From positions 11,470,001 to 11,534,000 of the forward strand of contig NC_046674.1 in NCBI RefSeq assembly GCF_003369915.1: DNA of 64,000 nt, written 5' to 3'. A model generated the notes under the pieces. It was not told the origin of the DNA. It saw nothing but the letters and a program-made list of their open reading frames with translations, and did no database searches. The stretch's first letter is position 1, and the number at the start of each line of letters is the position of its first letter. Positions 1 to 10,142 of the stretch are shown here, piece by piece. The position numbers and the translations under genes are program-made. This stretch comes from Drosophila miranda. Lineage: Eukaryota > Arthropoda > Insecta > Diptera > Drosophilidae.

Positions 1-1894
1 AATCTGTGAGTGCACTGCGGATGGGGAAATTGAGCGCAGATCGATCTGAATTGATTTTAATTCCTTGCACGTGCAATGCACTCGAAGTGCGGGAGGCCCA
101 GAAACGCCGTTAATTAAATGCTCCTCTGGAATAAAGAATGTGCCTCAAAAACGTCCAGCAATTAGTCATTTAATCAGGGCTCCTATTAGGGCCATCCGGT
201 TGCAGTGGCAGTGGCAGTGACGTAACTGTCTGACTGTGTTCCCCTTCATATTTATAGAGCTATGATAAGGGCAAATCTGTCCTATGATTAACCACCACTG
301 AATTAGCATAATGACTAAATTACCAAGTAAATAATAGGTATCAAAAAAATGAATCGTGGAAATAAACACATAATTATTGCCAAAATGGGACGTTAATTTT
401 AAAAGCCAATTATCCAAGTTCCGACGCCTGCCAGCCCTCCCTGTTGGCCGTTTCAATTAGCAGAGCCATCAAAATAAACAGCGGAAAGAATGTGCAGGCA
501 AACCAGTTTCTTCGGCGGGAGGCTGCGGGCGAGGGAGCGGCAGCGGCAGCGGCAGCGGCCCCCAACGATCACGAGCTTAAAGCTCGCCAAGTCGTCACAC
601 ACTTGGAGACCGAAGAATGCACATCTGACGGGCGACGTCACAGAGCTGTGTGCGCAACAGGTGGGGCGGAATCACCTGCAATCCGATCTGATCGGTTCAA
701 TCGAAAGCCTGGCGTGAATCATCGAGACACCGCCGAAAAGTCCCAGTCCCAGCAAAGAGGCGAAGAGGCAAAGAAAAAGAGAAAACCCCAGGCGCTAGGT
801 ATCGATGCACGATGTATCAGCGGCCACAATTAGCCAGCGGTAAACCGAATTAACACACTTGAGTAATCACCTACGCTGGGTCCAGTCCGGTGTGGGGCTG
901 GTGTTCGGGTTTCTTGGCTCGGTTCCACTGGATGCCCACTAGGAAATTATGCACACGCATCCCAAAAACTGCACAAGATGCAGCGAAAGGCGAGAACCTC
1001 TCTCTCTCTCTCCCTCCACCTCTTGGAGGGAAACCAGTTTCCAACTCCTCTCTCTCTCTCGCTCTCTAAATGGGGGCTTATCTTTTGCTAAATATTTTCT
1101 CTTGGTTTATGAGCAATAAGTGAAACCTGTTTCTCATGAAAGTACAATGGGGTCCGCTCTTCATTGAGGAAGAGTCGATTATGGGGATGGGGATGAGGTG
1201 CTTATTTTGATAGTTTTCGGGAATGCGAAGATAATAGGCGAAACATGAGCTCTCGTTCCACTGAGAGAAACATCGCCAGAACCCAAGTAGCTCCCAGCTT
1301 GAATGGGTCTCGTCTTTCAATTACCTGCGAAATGGCCGAATGTTTTTCTCGACTGTAAACGAAAAATGGCTCTGCTGTGGCACACAAAAATCGTTTGTAA
1401 TTAATGAAAAAAGCAAATAAACAACAAATGTTTATGGCATGTCGGTGGATGGATGGGAAGCTTCGGCGTTGCCAAAGCAACCAACAAAACAATACCAACG
1501 CCCGATGGGCCATTGAGGATTGGGGATTGGGGATCCGGTCGGCGGTGGCACGCACCCACTTGTGACTGACGGACCGCAGAGAACCACCGCCAGCCGAGAA
1601 CAGCTGCTGAGAGCTGTACGTGTGTGTGTTTGTGTGCATACTGGGAGAAACCGTGAGTGAGAGCCACCGAAATCACGGCCAAGTTGGAGAACTCGACTCG
1701 CAGCTCGCAGCTCAGAGGCAGGCAAGATATTCATGCCTCGCCGCTCGGTTAGTTAAGCGCGGTTTGTCAGTCAGTGGAGTCGATACCGTCACCGTCACCG
1801 TCATCGTCATCGTCATAGTTATTGTTGCTGCTGCTCCTGCTGCTGTCGTCGGTAGTTTTTTTTTTTTGGAGAAACACTCGACTGTTCCACAGCC
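1..1894. other. Upstream non-coding region of the first LPP gene
   Basis: I see no convincing coding sequence here; the open frames are short and low-complexity. Two CT/GA runs at about 999-1012 and 1049-1067 could bind GAGA factor. A degenerate ACCGTC/TCGTCA hexamer run (about 1785-1816) lies just upstream of the first gene and is probably in its 5' UTR. Two fly initiator-like TCAGT matches occur at 1767 and 1771, about 125 nt before the ATG at 1895, but neither has a DPE at the proper spacing, so the transcription start is not fixed. The 13-mer CACTGAGAGAAAC at about 1260 recurs in the hairpin at 57981. Confidence 0.6.
999..1067. repeat. Two CT/GA dinucleotide runs
   Basis: Alternating CT runs occur at about 999-1012 and 1049-1067, separated by a short unique spacer. 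In flies GAGA-type runs near promoters can bind Trl or CLAMP; they lie about 0.8 kb upstream of the first LPP gene. A regulatory role is inference. Confidence 0.6.
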
Positions 1895-2926
1895 ATGTCC
1901 AAGTACACGAAATTGGCACGCGGGATCTGCGATCTGCTGATCTGGGCCGCGCTCAGTGTGGGCAGCCTGCTGCTGCACAAGTGGGGGAAGCCCTTCAAGC
2001 GCGGCTTCTTCTGCGGGGATGAGTCACTGGCTTATCCCTACCGCGAGAGCAGCTTCGACCACGAGCTGGTGCTGGCCATCGCCTTCGGCGTGCCCACCTC
2101 GGTGATCGTGGTGGTGGAGCTGTTCAAGCAGCTTCCGGGTGGCGCCCTGCGCGAGACGTCCGGAAAGCGGGACGGCTGCCGCCTGGGGCACCGCCTGGGC
2201 CAGCTCTACAAGCAGGCCATCTTCTACCTCTTCGGACTGGCCATGGTGGCGTTCACCACGATGCTCTCGAAGGTGTGCATCGGGCGCCTGCGTCCGCACT
2301 TCTTCGCCGTGTGCCAGCCCATGCTGCCGGACGGCAGCACCTGCCAGGACGCCCAGAACCAGGGTCGCTACATCGACAGCTACACCTGCAGCAACGCCAA
2401 CATGACGGACTTCAACTTCCGGCAGCTGAACCAGTCCTTCCCCAGCGGCCACGCCAGCATCATCCTGTACGCGATGCTCTACCTGGCCATCTACCTGCAG
2501 GCGGCTCTGAGCACGCGCGTCTCCAAGCTGCTGAAGCACCTGCTCCAGTTCCTGTTCGTCATGTTCGGCTGGTACGTCTCGCTCACCCGCATCACCGACT
2601 ACCACCACCACTGGAGCGACGTCCTGGCCGGGGCCGTCATGGGCGTCCTGATCGCCAGCCTCACGGGCGCCTACGTGGCCGACCTGTTCGCCTTCAAGCG
2701 CTGGCCCAAGACCGGCTACTCGGCCAACACGCTGCGCAAGCCGCAGGTCTCGCCCAAGAGCTCCACCAAGTCCCAGGCCGGCGCTGCTCCGGCCACGGCC
2801 GCCTCCAATGGGGCCCAGCCGCCCGCCCTGCCGGCCTACACCTTCGGGACGCTGCCCTACCTGGCGGCACATCCGGCCCAGGCGCAGTACGCCCAAACCT
2901 ATCACAACTACGGATACGTTCCCTGA
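1895..2926 (+). CDS. Lipid phosphate phosphatase (wunen/lazaro-type PAP2), gene 1 of the cluster
   Basis: A 343-residue single-exon ORF of the LPP (type 2 phosphatidic acid phosphatase) family: six-pass membrane enzymes that dephosphorylate phosphatidate, lysophosphatidate, sphingosine-1-phosphate and related lipids, with the active site on the outer face. Predicted membrane spans lie near residues 11-29, 56-78, 105-124, 184-204, 214-231 and 243-262. The family marker RGFFCGDESLAYPYRES is at 36-52. Catalytic motif C1 is K126...RPH (133-135), C2 is PSGH (183-186), and C3 is T231-R232...H238...D242; C3 begins with Thr instead of the usual Ser, a mild change. Sequons at N169 and N179 fall in the extracellular loop between C1 and C2. 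The start ATG has a good context (agccATG). The C-terminal tail (about 270-343) is Ala/Pro/Tyr-rich with no known motif. It is the first of four tandem paralogues on the + strand. Orthology to a named fly gene is not settled here. Confidence 0.95.
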   Translation: MSKYTKLARGICDLLIWAALSVGSLLLHKWGKPFKRGFFCGDESLAYPYRESSFDHELVLAIAFGVPTSVIVVVELFKQLPGGALRETSGKRDGCRLGHRLGQLYKQAIFYLFGLAMVAFTTMLSKVCIGRLRPHFFAVCQPMLPDGSTCQDAQNQGRYIDSYTCSNANMTDFNFRQLNQSFPSGHASIILYAMLYLAIYLQAALSTRVSKLLKHLLQFLFVMFGWYVSLTRITDYHHHWSDVLAGAVMGVLIASLTGAYVADLFAFKRWPKTGYSANTLRKPQVSPKSSTKSQAGAAPATAASNGAQPPALPAYTFGTLPYLAAHPAQAQYAQTYHNYGYVP

Positions 2927-3875
2927 GCAAAGGGACAGGGCCGGTAGGCAGATGGGTGCTTGCTTCAACTTGGAAAACCTCACACTTACACACACACACA
3001 CACACACAGTCACACAAAGACTTGCACGATATTCCTGTTTTTTTTTTTGTTTTTTGTCTGTATTCTAGCGAAATATAAAATCTATTCAAAAGTATCGTAT
3101 CACGAAGATGGTTTCGGAGTTTGTTTTTTCCAGAGGGCAGAAAAGTAGAAAGTGTTTAATCGATTGATCGGGTATTTGGCAACATTTGAAAGTTGTCGCA
3201 TCTCAGCGGAAACCTTCAACTTCCAGCGGAGATTATTGGCTTGTCTAGAAATCTTGGCTTACCTGCAAAGAGAGAAAACAGAAAGACTTTGGTTAGGAGA
3301 CATTTCGTGGCTGGGGATTATGATAATAGCACATTCCAGAGGTGTTACAACAGAGATATTCTTACAGGGAGAATCAATCGCAGCCTCGATCGATAAAATA
3401 GGTTGCAAGCATTTACAGTTACTTTTGCTTTTGTCCAGGCCGAGAGAACGAGCCAAGAGCACGCAAAAAAACAACAACAACAGAAACGGCTTAAACACCT
3501 ACCAGAGACTAGGCCAAGACCCACCGCCCCGCATCCAAGCAGCCAAGCAAATGGGTTCCAGCTGCGGCGACTTTAGAAATTAGGAATAAATTATTGAGAC
3601 CTTAACATATTTGAGCAATCGATAAACAGCAGCCCAGAGCCAGAGCCAGAGCTAGATCAGTGGGAAAAGCAGATAAGCAGAGACTTGTAGCCAAACAAAG
3701 GTTTTTGAAACAAGTTTTTGTTTGATAGCCACTAACCTCCAACATCGTCGGACCGATCGCAGCGATCGAAATGCAAATGAGCCGTGGGCCGAGCTGAAAG
3801 AACTGTCTGCTTGGACCCATCCAGCACGGCCCATCCATCCATCCATTCACCATTCACCCGATCTCCAGTGTGAAA
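2927..3875. other. Spacer between LPP genes 1 and 2
   Basis: Holds the gene 1 3' UTR with a (CA)n run (about 2987-3008), a T-run near 3040, AATATA at 3072 and AATAAA at 3585-3590 as possible poly(A) signals. A minus-strand back-to-back splice site lies at 3263/3262 (own entry). An initiator-like TCAGTG at about 3657 could mark the gene 2 start, but there is no clean DPE. No other coding sequence is credible. Confidence 0.6.
3249..3300 (-). promoter_or_regulatory. Candidate recursive splice site (ratchet point), minus strand
   Basis: On the minus strand the sequence reads branch-point-like CTAAC (about 30-35 nt upstream), a pyrimidine-rich tract, then CTCTCTTTGCAG directly followed by GTAAGCC; the junction lies between 3263 and 3262. 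Acceptor and donor with nothing between them form the hallmark of zero-nucleotide recursive splicing in long fly introns. It lies between two + strand genes, so it would belong to a gene on the opposite strand. No obvious downstream second 5' splice site was seen in the next 100 nt. Confidence 0.6.
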
Positions 3876-4799
3876 ATGTGCGGCAATCCGAACACGCGTC
3901 TGCTCTCGCGGCTCATCATTGACTTCCTCATCCTGCTGGGGGTCTACGGCGCGGCCCTGGTGGTCCTGCCCCAGCAGCTGGCCACCGTCCAGCGGGGCTT
4001 TCACTGCAGCGACCCCAGCCTCCGCTACCCGTACCGCCAGCCCTGGCTGACCAAAGTCCACCTCACGATCGCCGTCGTCGCCCTGCCCGCCGCCTTCGTG
4101 CTCGTCGTGGAGATGCTGCGGGCCGCCTTCGTGCCCAGTGGGGCGGAGCTGAAGCAGCGGTTCGTGTTCGTGGGCGCCCGGATACCGAGCTTCATCAGCG
4201 AGTGCTACAAGATCATCGGCGTGTATCTGTTCGGCCTGGGGCTGACCCTGCTGGTCATCCGGCTGACCAAGTACTCGACCGGACGCCTCCGTCCGTACTT
4301 CTTTGACGTGTGCCAGCCCACCTGGGGCGAGGAGGGAGCAGAGAGCTGCGCCGATCCGTCTCTGCCCGGGAACCGCACGTCCCACTACATTGAGGACTTC
4401 AGCTGCACGGAGTTCGCCGCCTCGCAGGACCTGCTCGGCCTGGTGCGCCACTCCTTTCCGAGCGGGTTCGTGACCTCCACCTGGTATGCCATGGCATTCC
4501 TGGTCTTCTATGCCCAGGCCAGGCTCTTCGCTCCCTGGCTGAGACTCCTGCGCTCTACTCTGCAGCTGGCCTGTGGGTCGGCGGCCCTCGTCGTGTGCTG
4601 GGAGCGCATCTCCACCTATCAGAACCATCTGTCGGATGTGGCGGCCGGTGCCGTCTTCGGTGCTCTGTTGGCCTTCTTTGTGACTGTCTTTGTGGCCCAT
4701 CTGTTCGAGGAGGTGCGCGTGAAGCGGCGCCAGTGGCCCCGGAACGAGCAGATCTACGGCTATGCGGGCTACTACAATCGGGCCACTTATGGATATTGA
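3876..4799 (+). CDS. LPP-family protein lacking catalytic histidines (probable pseudophosphatase), gene 2
   Basis: 307 residues from the ATG at 3876 (context gaaaATG; an in-frame GTG two codons upstream is not a plausible fly start). The six-span LPP fold is recognisable (about 12-32, 60-82, 112-131, 198-213, 226-242, 255-275), as are RGFHCSDPSLRYPYRQP (40-56) and motif C1 K132...RP (139-140), although the usual RPH is RPY. C2 reads PSGF (195-198) instead of PSGH, and C3 reads E243-R244...N250-H251...D254, so the Ser is Glu and the nucleophile His position is Asn. Both histidines required by the known mechanism are therefore absent while the frame is intact over the full normal length. By family knowledge it should not hydrolyse lipid phosphate; binding, heteromer or trafficking roles are possible. 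The tail is Tyr-rich (YGYAGYYNRATYGY). An AATAAA sits at 4819-4824. Confidence 0.9.
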   Translation: MCGNPNTRLLSRLIIDFLILLGVYGAALVVLPQQLATVQRGFHCSDPSLRYPYRQPWLTKVHLTIAVVALPAAFVLVVEMLRAAFVPSGAELKQRFVFVGARIPSFISECYKIIGVYLFGLGLTLLVIRLTKYSTGRLRPYFFDVCQPTWGEEGAESCADPSLPGNRTSHYIEDFSCTEFAASQDLLGLVRHSFPSGFVTSTWYAMAFLVFYAQARLFAPWLRLLRSTLQLACGSAALVVCWERISTYQNHLSDVAAGAVFGALLAFFVTVFVAHLFEEVRVKRRQWPRNEQIYGYAGYYNRATYGY

Positions 4800-4818
4800 T
4801 ATTGATACATCGATCGGG

Positions 4819-4824
4819 AATAAA
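4819..4824 (+). terminator. Poly(A) signal AATAAA of LPP gene 2
   Basis: A canonical AATAAA begins 20 nt after the stop codon of the 3876-4799 gene, in the right orientation. Cleavage would follow about 15-25 nt downstream. Confidence 0.7.
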
Positions 4825-5664
4825 ACGACATTAATTTATAGAAATAATTTTGATTTGTATTTTTTAACTGCTGCCAAGGGGAAAGCTTTTCGAAGAGGTT
4901 GGTTCCTTAGTCGAGTTCCGAACCACAGCTTTCGATCCACACAACAAGTGGTGGCGATCGCCTTCCACTGATAAGCGCGCGCTGACCACAGTCAAAACAC
5001 GATCGCACCATCTCCCTCTCATTCGTGGGATATTCTGTCTCTTTTGATACACGGTATTCCGGCAGTGCACGGGCATGCTGGACTTGTGTCGGGGTATGTA
5101 AGAGCCAGAAGGAGAGGAACCCATAAGGTATATAAATTACTGATCCCGCATCCAAGGCCGAAACGATATAGCCAGCAATGTCAGTCTGTCTTGTGTGTCG
5201 TCTAATTCTTAAAGACTAGACTAGTGGAAGTAGACTAGTAATTGATTAGTAGACTAGAGATAGTTGTAGTAGTCTGTAGCCGACCTTCCACTCTTCAAAT
5301 GGCACAAAAAACAACTAGCAAAAGAAAACCGAATACGCAGAATCATAAAGAACAATCCTATCTACTAGATTTCAGAAAAGTGTAGCGATCGGATCATTAT
5401 AATCAACTTAAGAGATACCTTAACATGGAGATAGATATGAATACCGGGTATCCGAGTGTCGAGTCCCGTGTTCCCTCAACTCAAACGTTTCGACTGGTTA
5501 CTACCATCACCCCCTCTCCCTCTATCACTCTATGTATCTCCCTCTCACAACCCATTCATCTCTTTCGTTCGTTTATGATCGGCAGCAGTACAAGAAAAAC
5601 TCCATGGATTTGTTTACAAGCCAACACCGATGACACCGAGCGGTGGCATTTGTTTTCGTGCCGC

Positions 5665-5670
5665 TCAGTC
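5665..5670 (+). promoter_or_regulatory. Candidate initiator (TCAGTC) for LPP gene 3
   Basis: TCAGTC matches the insect Inr with A+1 at 5667. At +28 the sequence AGTTT is only a partial DPE. Its attraction is position: a possible donor (GTGAGTG) at 5846 and a strong acceptor at 7088 would link it to the coding exon at 7592. This is inference from sequence only. Confidence 0.3.
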
Positions 5671-5845
5671 GCGATCGGGAAGCGGCGCTTAAAAGTTTAC
5701 AGATCGGATTCCGGAACGGCAGTCGTTAAGTTCATAAACGATCGTATAGTTACACGAATTTTGTTTACGTGACAGCCATACGGAATGGAATGCATAAACG
5801 TGAAAACATCAACCCATAATGCGATCATGAAGGTTCAATAAAAAA

Positions 5846-7088
5846 GTGAGTGGGGGCGCGCTGTGCGAGCAGAGTATGTTAATTGGGCTAACCCACTGGA
5901 TGGACGGATTGATGGGCCCTAATAATTTGCATTTAAACTGCATTCAAAGTGCAGTTGGAAATGCCAGCAGACAAGTGCTAAAATAAACAGGGGCACCGCT
6001 TACAGTAAGCGCCAGGGAGTCTTTTCCATAACTCGTATGCCACATTTTCCAGCATAAAGTTCACAGCCACTGAGCGAAACACTCGAAGAGTCGGGTTGGG
6101 GCCGGGACGGGGGCAGGGGCAGGGGCAGGGGCAGGGCCGCCTTAATTCAATCAAATGTCGCTTATTCATTCAATTAAAGGTCGCGCCATTTGACGTCCCA
6201 CTATGAATGCGTCTGTGAATACGAATACGGAATACAAGCAGTACGAGTGGAGTGGAGTGGAGTGGAGCGGCGTGGAGGCAGCAGCCCGCTTTGAATGTTT
6301 TCCATTTTTTAATATAATTGACAGTTAAACTTTGTGCACATGTTCAGCAGAAGCGAAACTCCCACTCCACTCCGCTCTGCGCCGCTCCACGCCGGCTAGT
6401 GTCACACAGATCAGACGGGGAGCAAAGCGGCCACAGATGGAGATGGAGATGTGAATGGAGATGGGAGAGGGCGAGTACGCACAATGGAGGCCATTCTTGG
6501 GCCGGAGATTAGTGGCGCTGCAGTCGGCTGGCTCTGTTCCGTCTCCGATAGTGCGAATCTCTTCCGAGCGAGAGGGAGTGCATAGTGCGTACATTGACGC
6601 TCCTATTTGATGCATCATTGCCGTAGAACAATAGGTAACCACTCTGCGCGTAGCCGCGTGAGTCACTGCCCGGCTTGCTGACCCAGGGAGCGATCCGCCG
6701 CTGCTGCTTCCTTATCGTGAGAGCTTTATTGGTTCGGGCTTACCGTGGTTTAGGGTTCCCTGCAGATCTGTGGAACATCACAACAACCGAAAACGCTGAA
6801 TTACAGTGATTTGGCAGTAATCAGTAATTTGGCCCGGCAAAGCTTTTGCTTTTGCCTTTGCGGCTATCTAGAACACTTCAATTTATCTTATCAAAGTGAT
6901 CTTGAGCTTGTTTGAGCAAGTGAGACACACTACACTGAGCGAAAGGGTGGGAGAGTTTCCTAGTAGAGGGGTTGAGAGATCATATCGGGAACTGGTTCTT
7001 CTTTCTGGGCCCTTTTGTTAATGATAAGTTATGACTAAGCCGTATCTAGAGAATCTGTTAACCTTTTCTACTCTGCTTTTTGTTGCAG
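5846..7088 (+). other. Predicted 5' UTR intron of LPP gene 3
   Basis: The 3' end is convincing: a long pyrimidine tract (CTTTTCTACTCTGCTTTTTG) then TTGCAG at 7083-7088, with TTAAC-like branch sequence upstream. The matching donor is less certain; A|GTGAGTG at 5846 is the best candidate I saw. The second exon would begin at 7089 and carry about 500 nt of A-rich 5' UTR before the ATG at 7592. Confidence 0.45.
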
Positions 7089-7591
7089 TGCCCAGTGCAA
7101 CACGAGGTATACGGACTCTTGTCTAATCTGGAGAACCGCAACAGCACGGAGCTTCGGAAACGGCTAATAACAATAAAATAGGCAGTAAACATATTGCTTT
7201 GGCGCAAAAGATAGAGAGACAGAGAGCAAAAAAGCTAAAACAATATCGTCAGAGACCAAGAGACCAAGAGAGAGAGAGAGCGAGGGAGAGGGAGAGAGAC
7301 AGAGACAGAGGCCCCCCCACATCAAATGAGCGTTAAATTAAAAGAACGTTACCCAAACGACGCCGGATCAGTCAGCCACTGACAACGAACCCGAAACGAA
7401 CGAACCAACCGAGACATCCGCGACGGGTAGACACAGAAAAAACAAAACAGAAACGATCCGATCCGATCCAAAAAGATAATTACAAACCAACATAAACAAA
7501 CAAAAAAAACACACACAAAAAACAATTTGGAATATTAACTAATTAAAGCCAAAGCCAGAGCCAGAGGCAGAGCCAGCGATCCATCCACAAA

Positions 7592-8659
7592 ATGCGCAAC
7601 GCGAATGAAGATCAATCCGTATCCGTCTCTGTGTCCGTGTCTGCGTCTGCATCTGCATCCGCGTCTGCGTCTGCCTCCCCAGTGCCCGAGGGATGCCAGA
7701 GCCAGAGGCAGGCAGAGGACCGACAACTGACCCGGCGACTCCTCATGGAGCTGCTGGTGATGGTGGTGCTCGTCGTTCCCATCTGCATCTATGAGTTCGC
7801 GGTGGATCCGGTGCGGCGCGGCTTCTTCTGCGACGACGAGAGCATCAGCTACCCCTTCAAGGACAACACGATCACGCCGGTGATGCTGGGCCTGATCAGC
7901 GGCCTGCTGCCCCTCGTAGTCCTGCTGCTCGTGGAGTACGTGCGGCACATGCGCGCCGGCGAGCTGGCCACCACCGTCCACCTGCTGGGCTGGCGGATGT
8001 CCGCCTGGTACGTGGAGCTGTTCCGGCAGGCCACCTACTTCACCTTCGGCCTGCTGCTCACCTTCGACGCCACCGAGGTGGGGAAGTACACCATCGGCCG
8101 CCTGCGGCCGCACTTTCTGGCCGTCTGCCAGCCCCAACTGACGGACAGGACCCTCTGCTCCGATCCGGCCAACCTGCACCGCTACGTGGAGAACTACGAG
8201 TGCGCCGCCGAGGGCTACACCGTCGCGGATGTGCGCCAGTCGCGCCTCAGCTTCCCCAGCGGCCACTCCAGCATTGTCTTCTACTCCATGGTCTACGTGG
8301 CGCTCTACCTGCAGCGGAAGCTCACCTGGCGCAGCTCCAAGCTGAGCCGCCACTTCCTCCAGTTCGTGGTCATAATGCTGGCCTGGTACACGGCCCTCAG
8401 TCGCGTCATGGACTACTGGCACCACTGGTCCGACGTCCTCTCCGGCTCCCTGATCGGCGTGGCCGGGGCCCTCATCACGGCCCGCTACATAGCGAGGTTC
8501 TTCGACTCGCCCTACGAGACCGTCCCGGGCATCCTCAGCGGTGGCCTGCGCAGGCAGAACACCTCGGCCACGCTCCAGGAGGAGGTGTGTCCCACCACCC
8601 CACCACCCTACTCGGCGAACAACAGCTACAACGAGGATCAGTACTGCTCGAAGGTCTGA
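7592..8659 (+). CDS. Lipid phosphate phosphatase (wunen/lazaro-type PAP2) with Ser-rich N-terminus and PPxY tail, gene 3
   Basis: 355 residues from ATG 7592 (excellent fly context, acaaaATG). Full LPP architecture: spans near 49-68, 93-115, 143-160, 226-241, 252-269 and 283-300; marker RRGFFCDDESISYPF (75-89); C1 K165...RPH (172-174); C2 PSGH (222-225); C3 S270-R271...H277...D281. All catalytic residues are present, so it should be an active lipid phosphatase with an extracellular active site. Two features stand out. The N-terminus (about 9-29) is an SV/SA dipeptide run encoded by a GTCTCT/GCATCT-like hexamer microsatellite (7616-7678), likely length-variable. The cytosolic tail ends with TTPPPYSANN, giving a PPxY motif at 337-340 of the kind bound by WW domains (for example Nedd4-type E3 ligases), which the other three paralogues lack. 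Two overlapping AATAAA signals occur at 8719-8729. Confidence 0.95.
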   Translation: MRNANEDQSVSVSVSVSASASASASASASPVPEGCQSQRQAEDRQLTRRLLMELLVMVVLVVPICIYEFAVDPVRRGFFCDDESISYPFKDNTITPVMLGLISGLLPLVVLLLVEYVRHMRAGELATTVHLLGWRMSAWYVELFRQATYFTFGLLLTFDATEVGKYTIGRLRPHFLAVCQPQLTDRTLCSDPANLHRYVENYECAAEGYTVADVRQSRLSFPSGHSSIVFYSMVYVALYLQRKLTWRSSKLSRHFLQFVVIMLAWYTALSRVMDYWHHWSDVLSGSLIGVAGALITARYIARFFDSPYETVPGILSGGLRRQNTSATLQEEVCPTTPPPYSANNSYNEDQYCSKV

Positions 8660-8718
8660 TCGGAAACGATCATCATGTACTATAGAACATTCCAAAGCCC
8701 AGAACGGGCCTAGGCCTG

Positions 8719-8729
8719 AATAAAATAAA
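8719..8729 (+). terminator. Overlapping poly(A) signals of LPP gene 3
   Basis: Two overlapping AATAAA hexamers (8719-8724 and 8724-8729) start 60 nt after the stop codon of the 7592-8659 gene. Confidence 0.7.
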
Positions 8730-10108
8730 GTATCGATGAGATGCGATGCGATAAAATGAGATGAGATGAGAACAGCTCGAGTTGAACCTGTAGTATCTAC
8801 ACCTTCATCATAGAATCATATTGTTAGATCTTCACCCAGCATCTGTATAGTTCCCATGAATACGAATCTGTACGATTGTCCAGTCAAAACCATCATACTG
8901 TCTAAGTTCTCGTATTATTTGTGTATTAATTGGATAAATAAATAAGTACTCCAAAGAATTTCGAGACATGTTTTCATTGTCGTTGTATTGTTGTGTTCAC
9001 CTGTTCCCCTGTGCCGCCGCCCAGTCGCTGTTCCATTGTTTTCGATTGGGCGCTTATCTGCATTTATGAATGTGTTCCAGCTTTGTTCTACATGAAATTT
9101 CACATTTCAATGACAGCGCCCGCTTCAGCCACCCCACATTCCATTTAATGCCATACATATATCGAAGGTGTTCGATTGACACAATTTTTCGCACAGTGTT
9201 TGTTTGGGGTCATACTTGGCTGGCTGACTGGCTGACTGGCTCTGCCAACAGTGGTAGGAATGTGTGTTGGCCGCATGACGCATCAACAATGCGATTCGAA
9301 TGGGTGACTGAGGCAAGGGATGGGGCAAGCAAGGGTTTCTGCTGCGTCAGAGGCACGCAGCATTAGCCAGTGGCTCCGAACCTCTTTTCGAATGATCGCG
9401 AGAAAGCCGTATAGCTATGTACACACTCGACTCTGTATTTCCCGGTACCCCCTACCCAGGCGCTACAATGTACCCAAGCGCGTCTGTGAATCAGACGATG
9501 CTAATCTGATTTGGATGGCCCTCTGACCCATCAATTAATAATTTTCTAAGAGAGTCTAAGAGAATGATGCGGATCGCAAAGAGAGCTTTTTGGGAGCTTT
9601 TCGGTGGGGCTTTTCGATAGATGGGGGCAGAGCTACGCTACGCGATCGGTCCGGCGGACATACGTCAGCGGACAGTCCGCAGTAACTCGCGTGTTATTTT
9701 GATGACCATTCCAGGGCCAGACGGTGCGCCAGCACGTGCCTTGGCAACAGGCAACAGGCAACAGTCTGCTTATCTGCAGCGTCAGTAGCACCGTCAGCAG
9801 CAGCAGCAGCGGCGCCCCGGAGAGTTCAGATCACTGCGTTTACTCTGATGCGGACGGACTGGTGCGGGGTTTTCCGCTCGGCGGACGGAACGAAGCCAGC
9901 TTTGGCTGTGGCTTTGGCTCTGGCTTTGGGGAGTCTATAAATACAGCAACGGCGGCAATAACAATGCGAATTGTTTATTAATAATACGAATCAAGCGCGT
10001 CCAAATCAGACCCAGCTCTGATTGCTGGGGGCTGGGGGCTGGGGGCCTGTGGGCTTGTGGCTTGGGGCTTCCATTACTCAAATACTGTGATCCCAAGCAA
10101 ACCGTAGC

Positions 10109-10142
10109 TCAGTGGAGCGTAGAACTTCGAACAGTCCGGACG
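10109..10142 (+). promoter_or_regulatory. Initiator + DPE core promoter of LPP gene 4
   Basis: TCAGTG at 10109-10114 fits the insect initiator (A+1 at 10111), and GGACG at 10138-10142 begins exactly at +28, matching the fly downstream promoter element (RGWYV). There is no TATA box at -30. The 5' UTR would be only 34 nt, and the GTG at 10112 sits at the transcription start itself, which supports the ATG at 10145 as the start codon. Confidence 0.65.

Larger units (their letters stand above)
4800..7591. other. Spacer containing the probable promoter and 5' intron of LPP gene 3
   Basis: No credible unrelated gene. It contains the gene 2 poly(A) signal (4819), a candidate initiator at 5665-5670, a candidate 5' splice site at 5846, a GGGGCA-type repeat near 6105-6136, and a strong 3' splice site at 7088 followed by an A-rich 5' UTR with a GA-rich block (about 7262-7307). 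A 115-codon open frame at 5425-5772 was examined and not accepted. Confidence 0.55.

Noticed and set aside
1310-1350. Minus-strand ATTTCGCAG|GTAATTG resembling a fourth ratchet point
   Set aside because: No real pyrimidine tract or branch point, and the donor is weak.
2024-3013. 329-codon open frame antisense to LPP gene 1
   Set aside because: Mirror of GC-rich codons of the sense gene; composition is low-complexity (Gly/Val/Gln/Glu) with no domain.
5425-5772. 115-codon open frame starting at a true ATG upstream of LPP gene 3
   Set aside because: Codon use is unlike the real genes, there is no motif, and it overlaps the likely promoter and first exon of gene 3.
7535-8695. 386-codon open frame antisense to LPP gene 3
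   Set aside because: Same codon-bias shadow; the sense strand has all family motifs.
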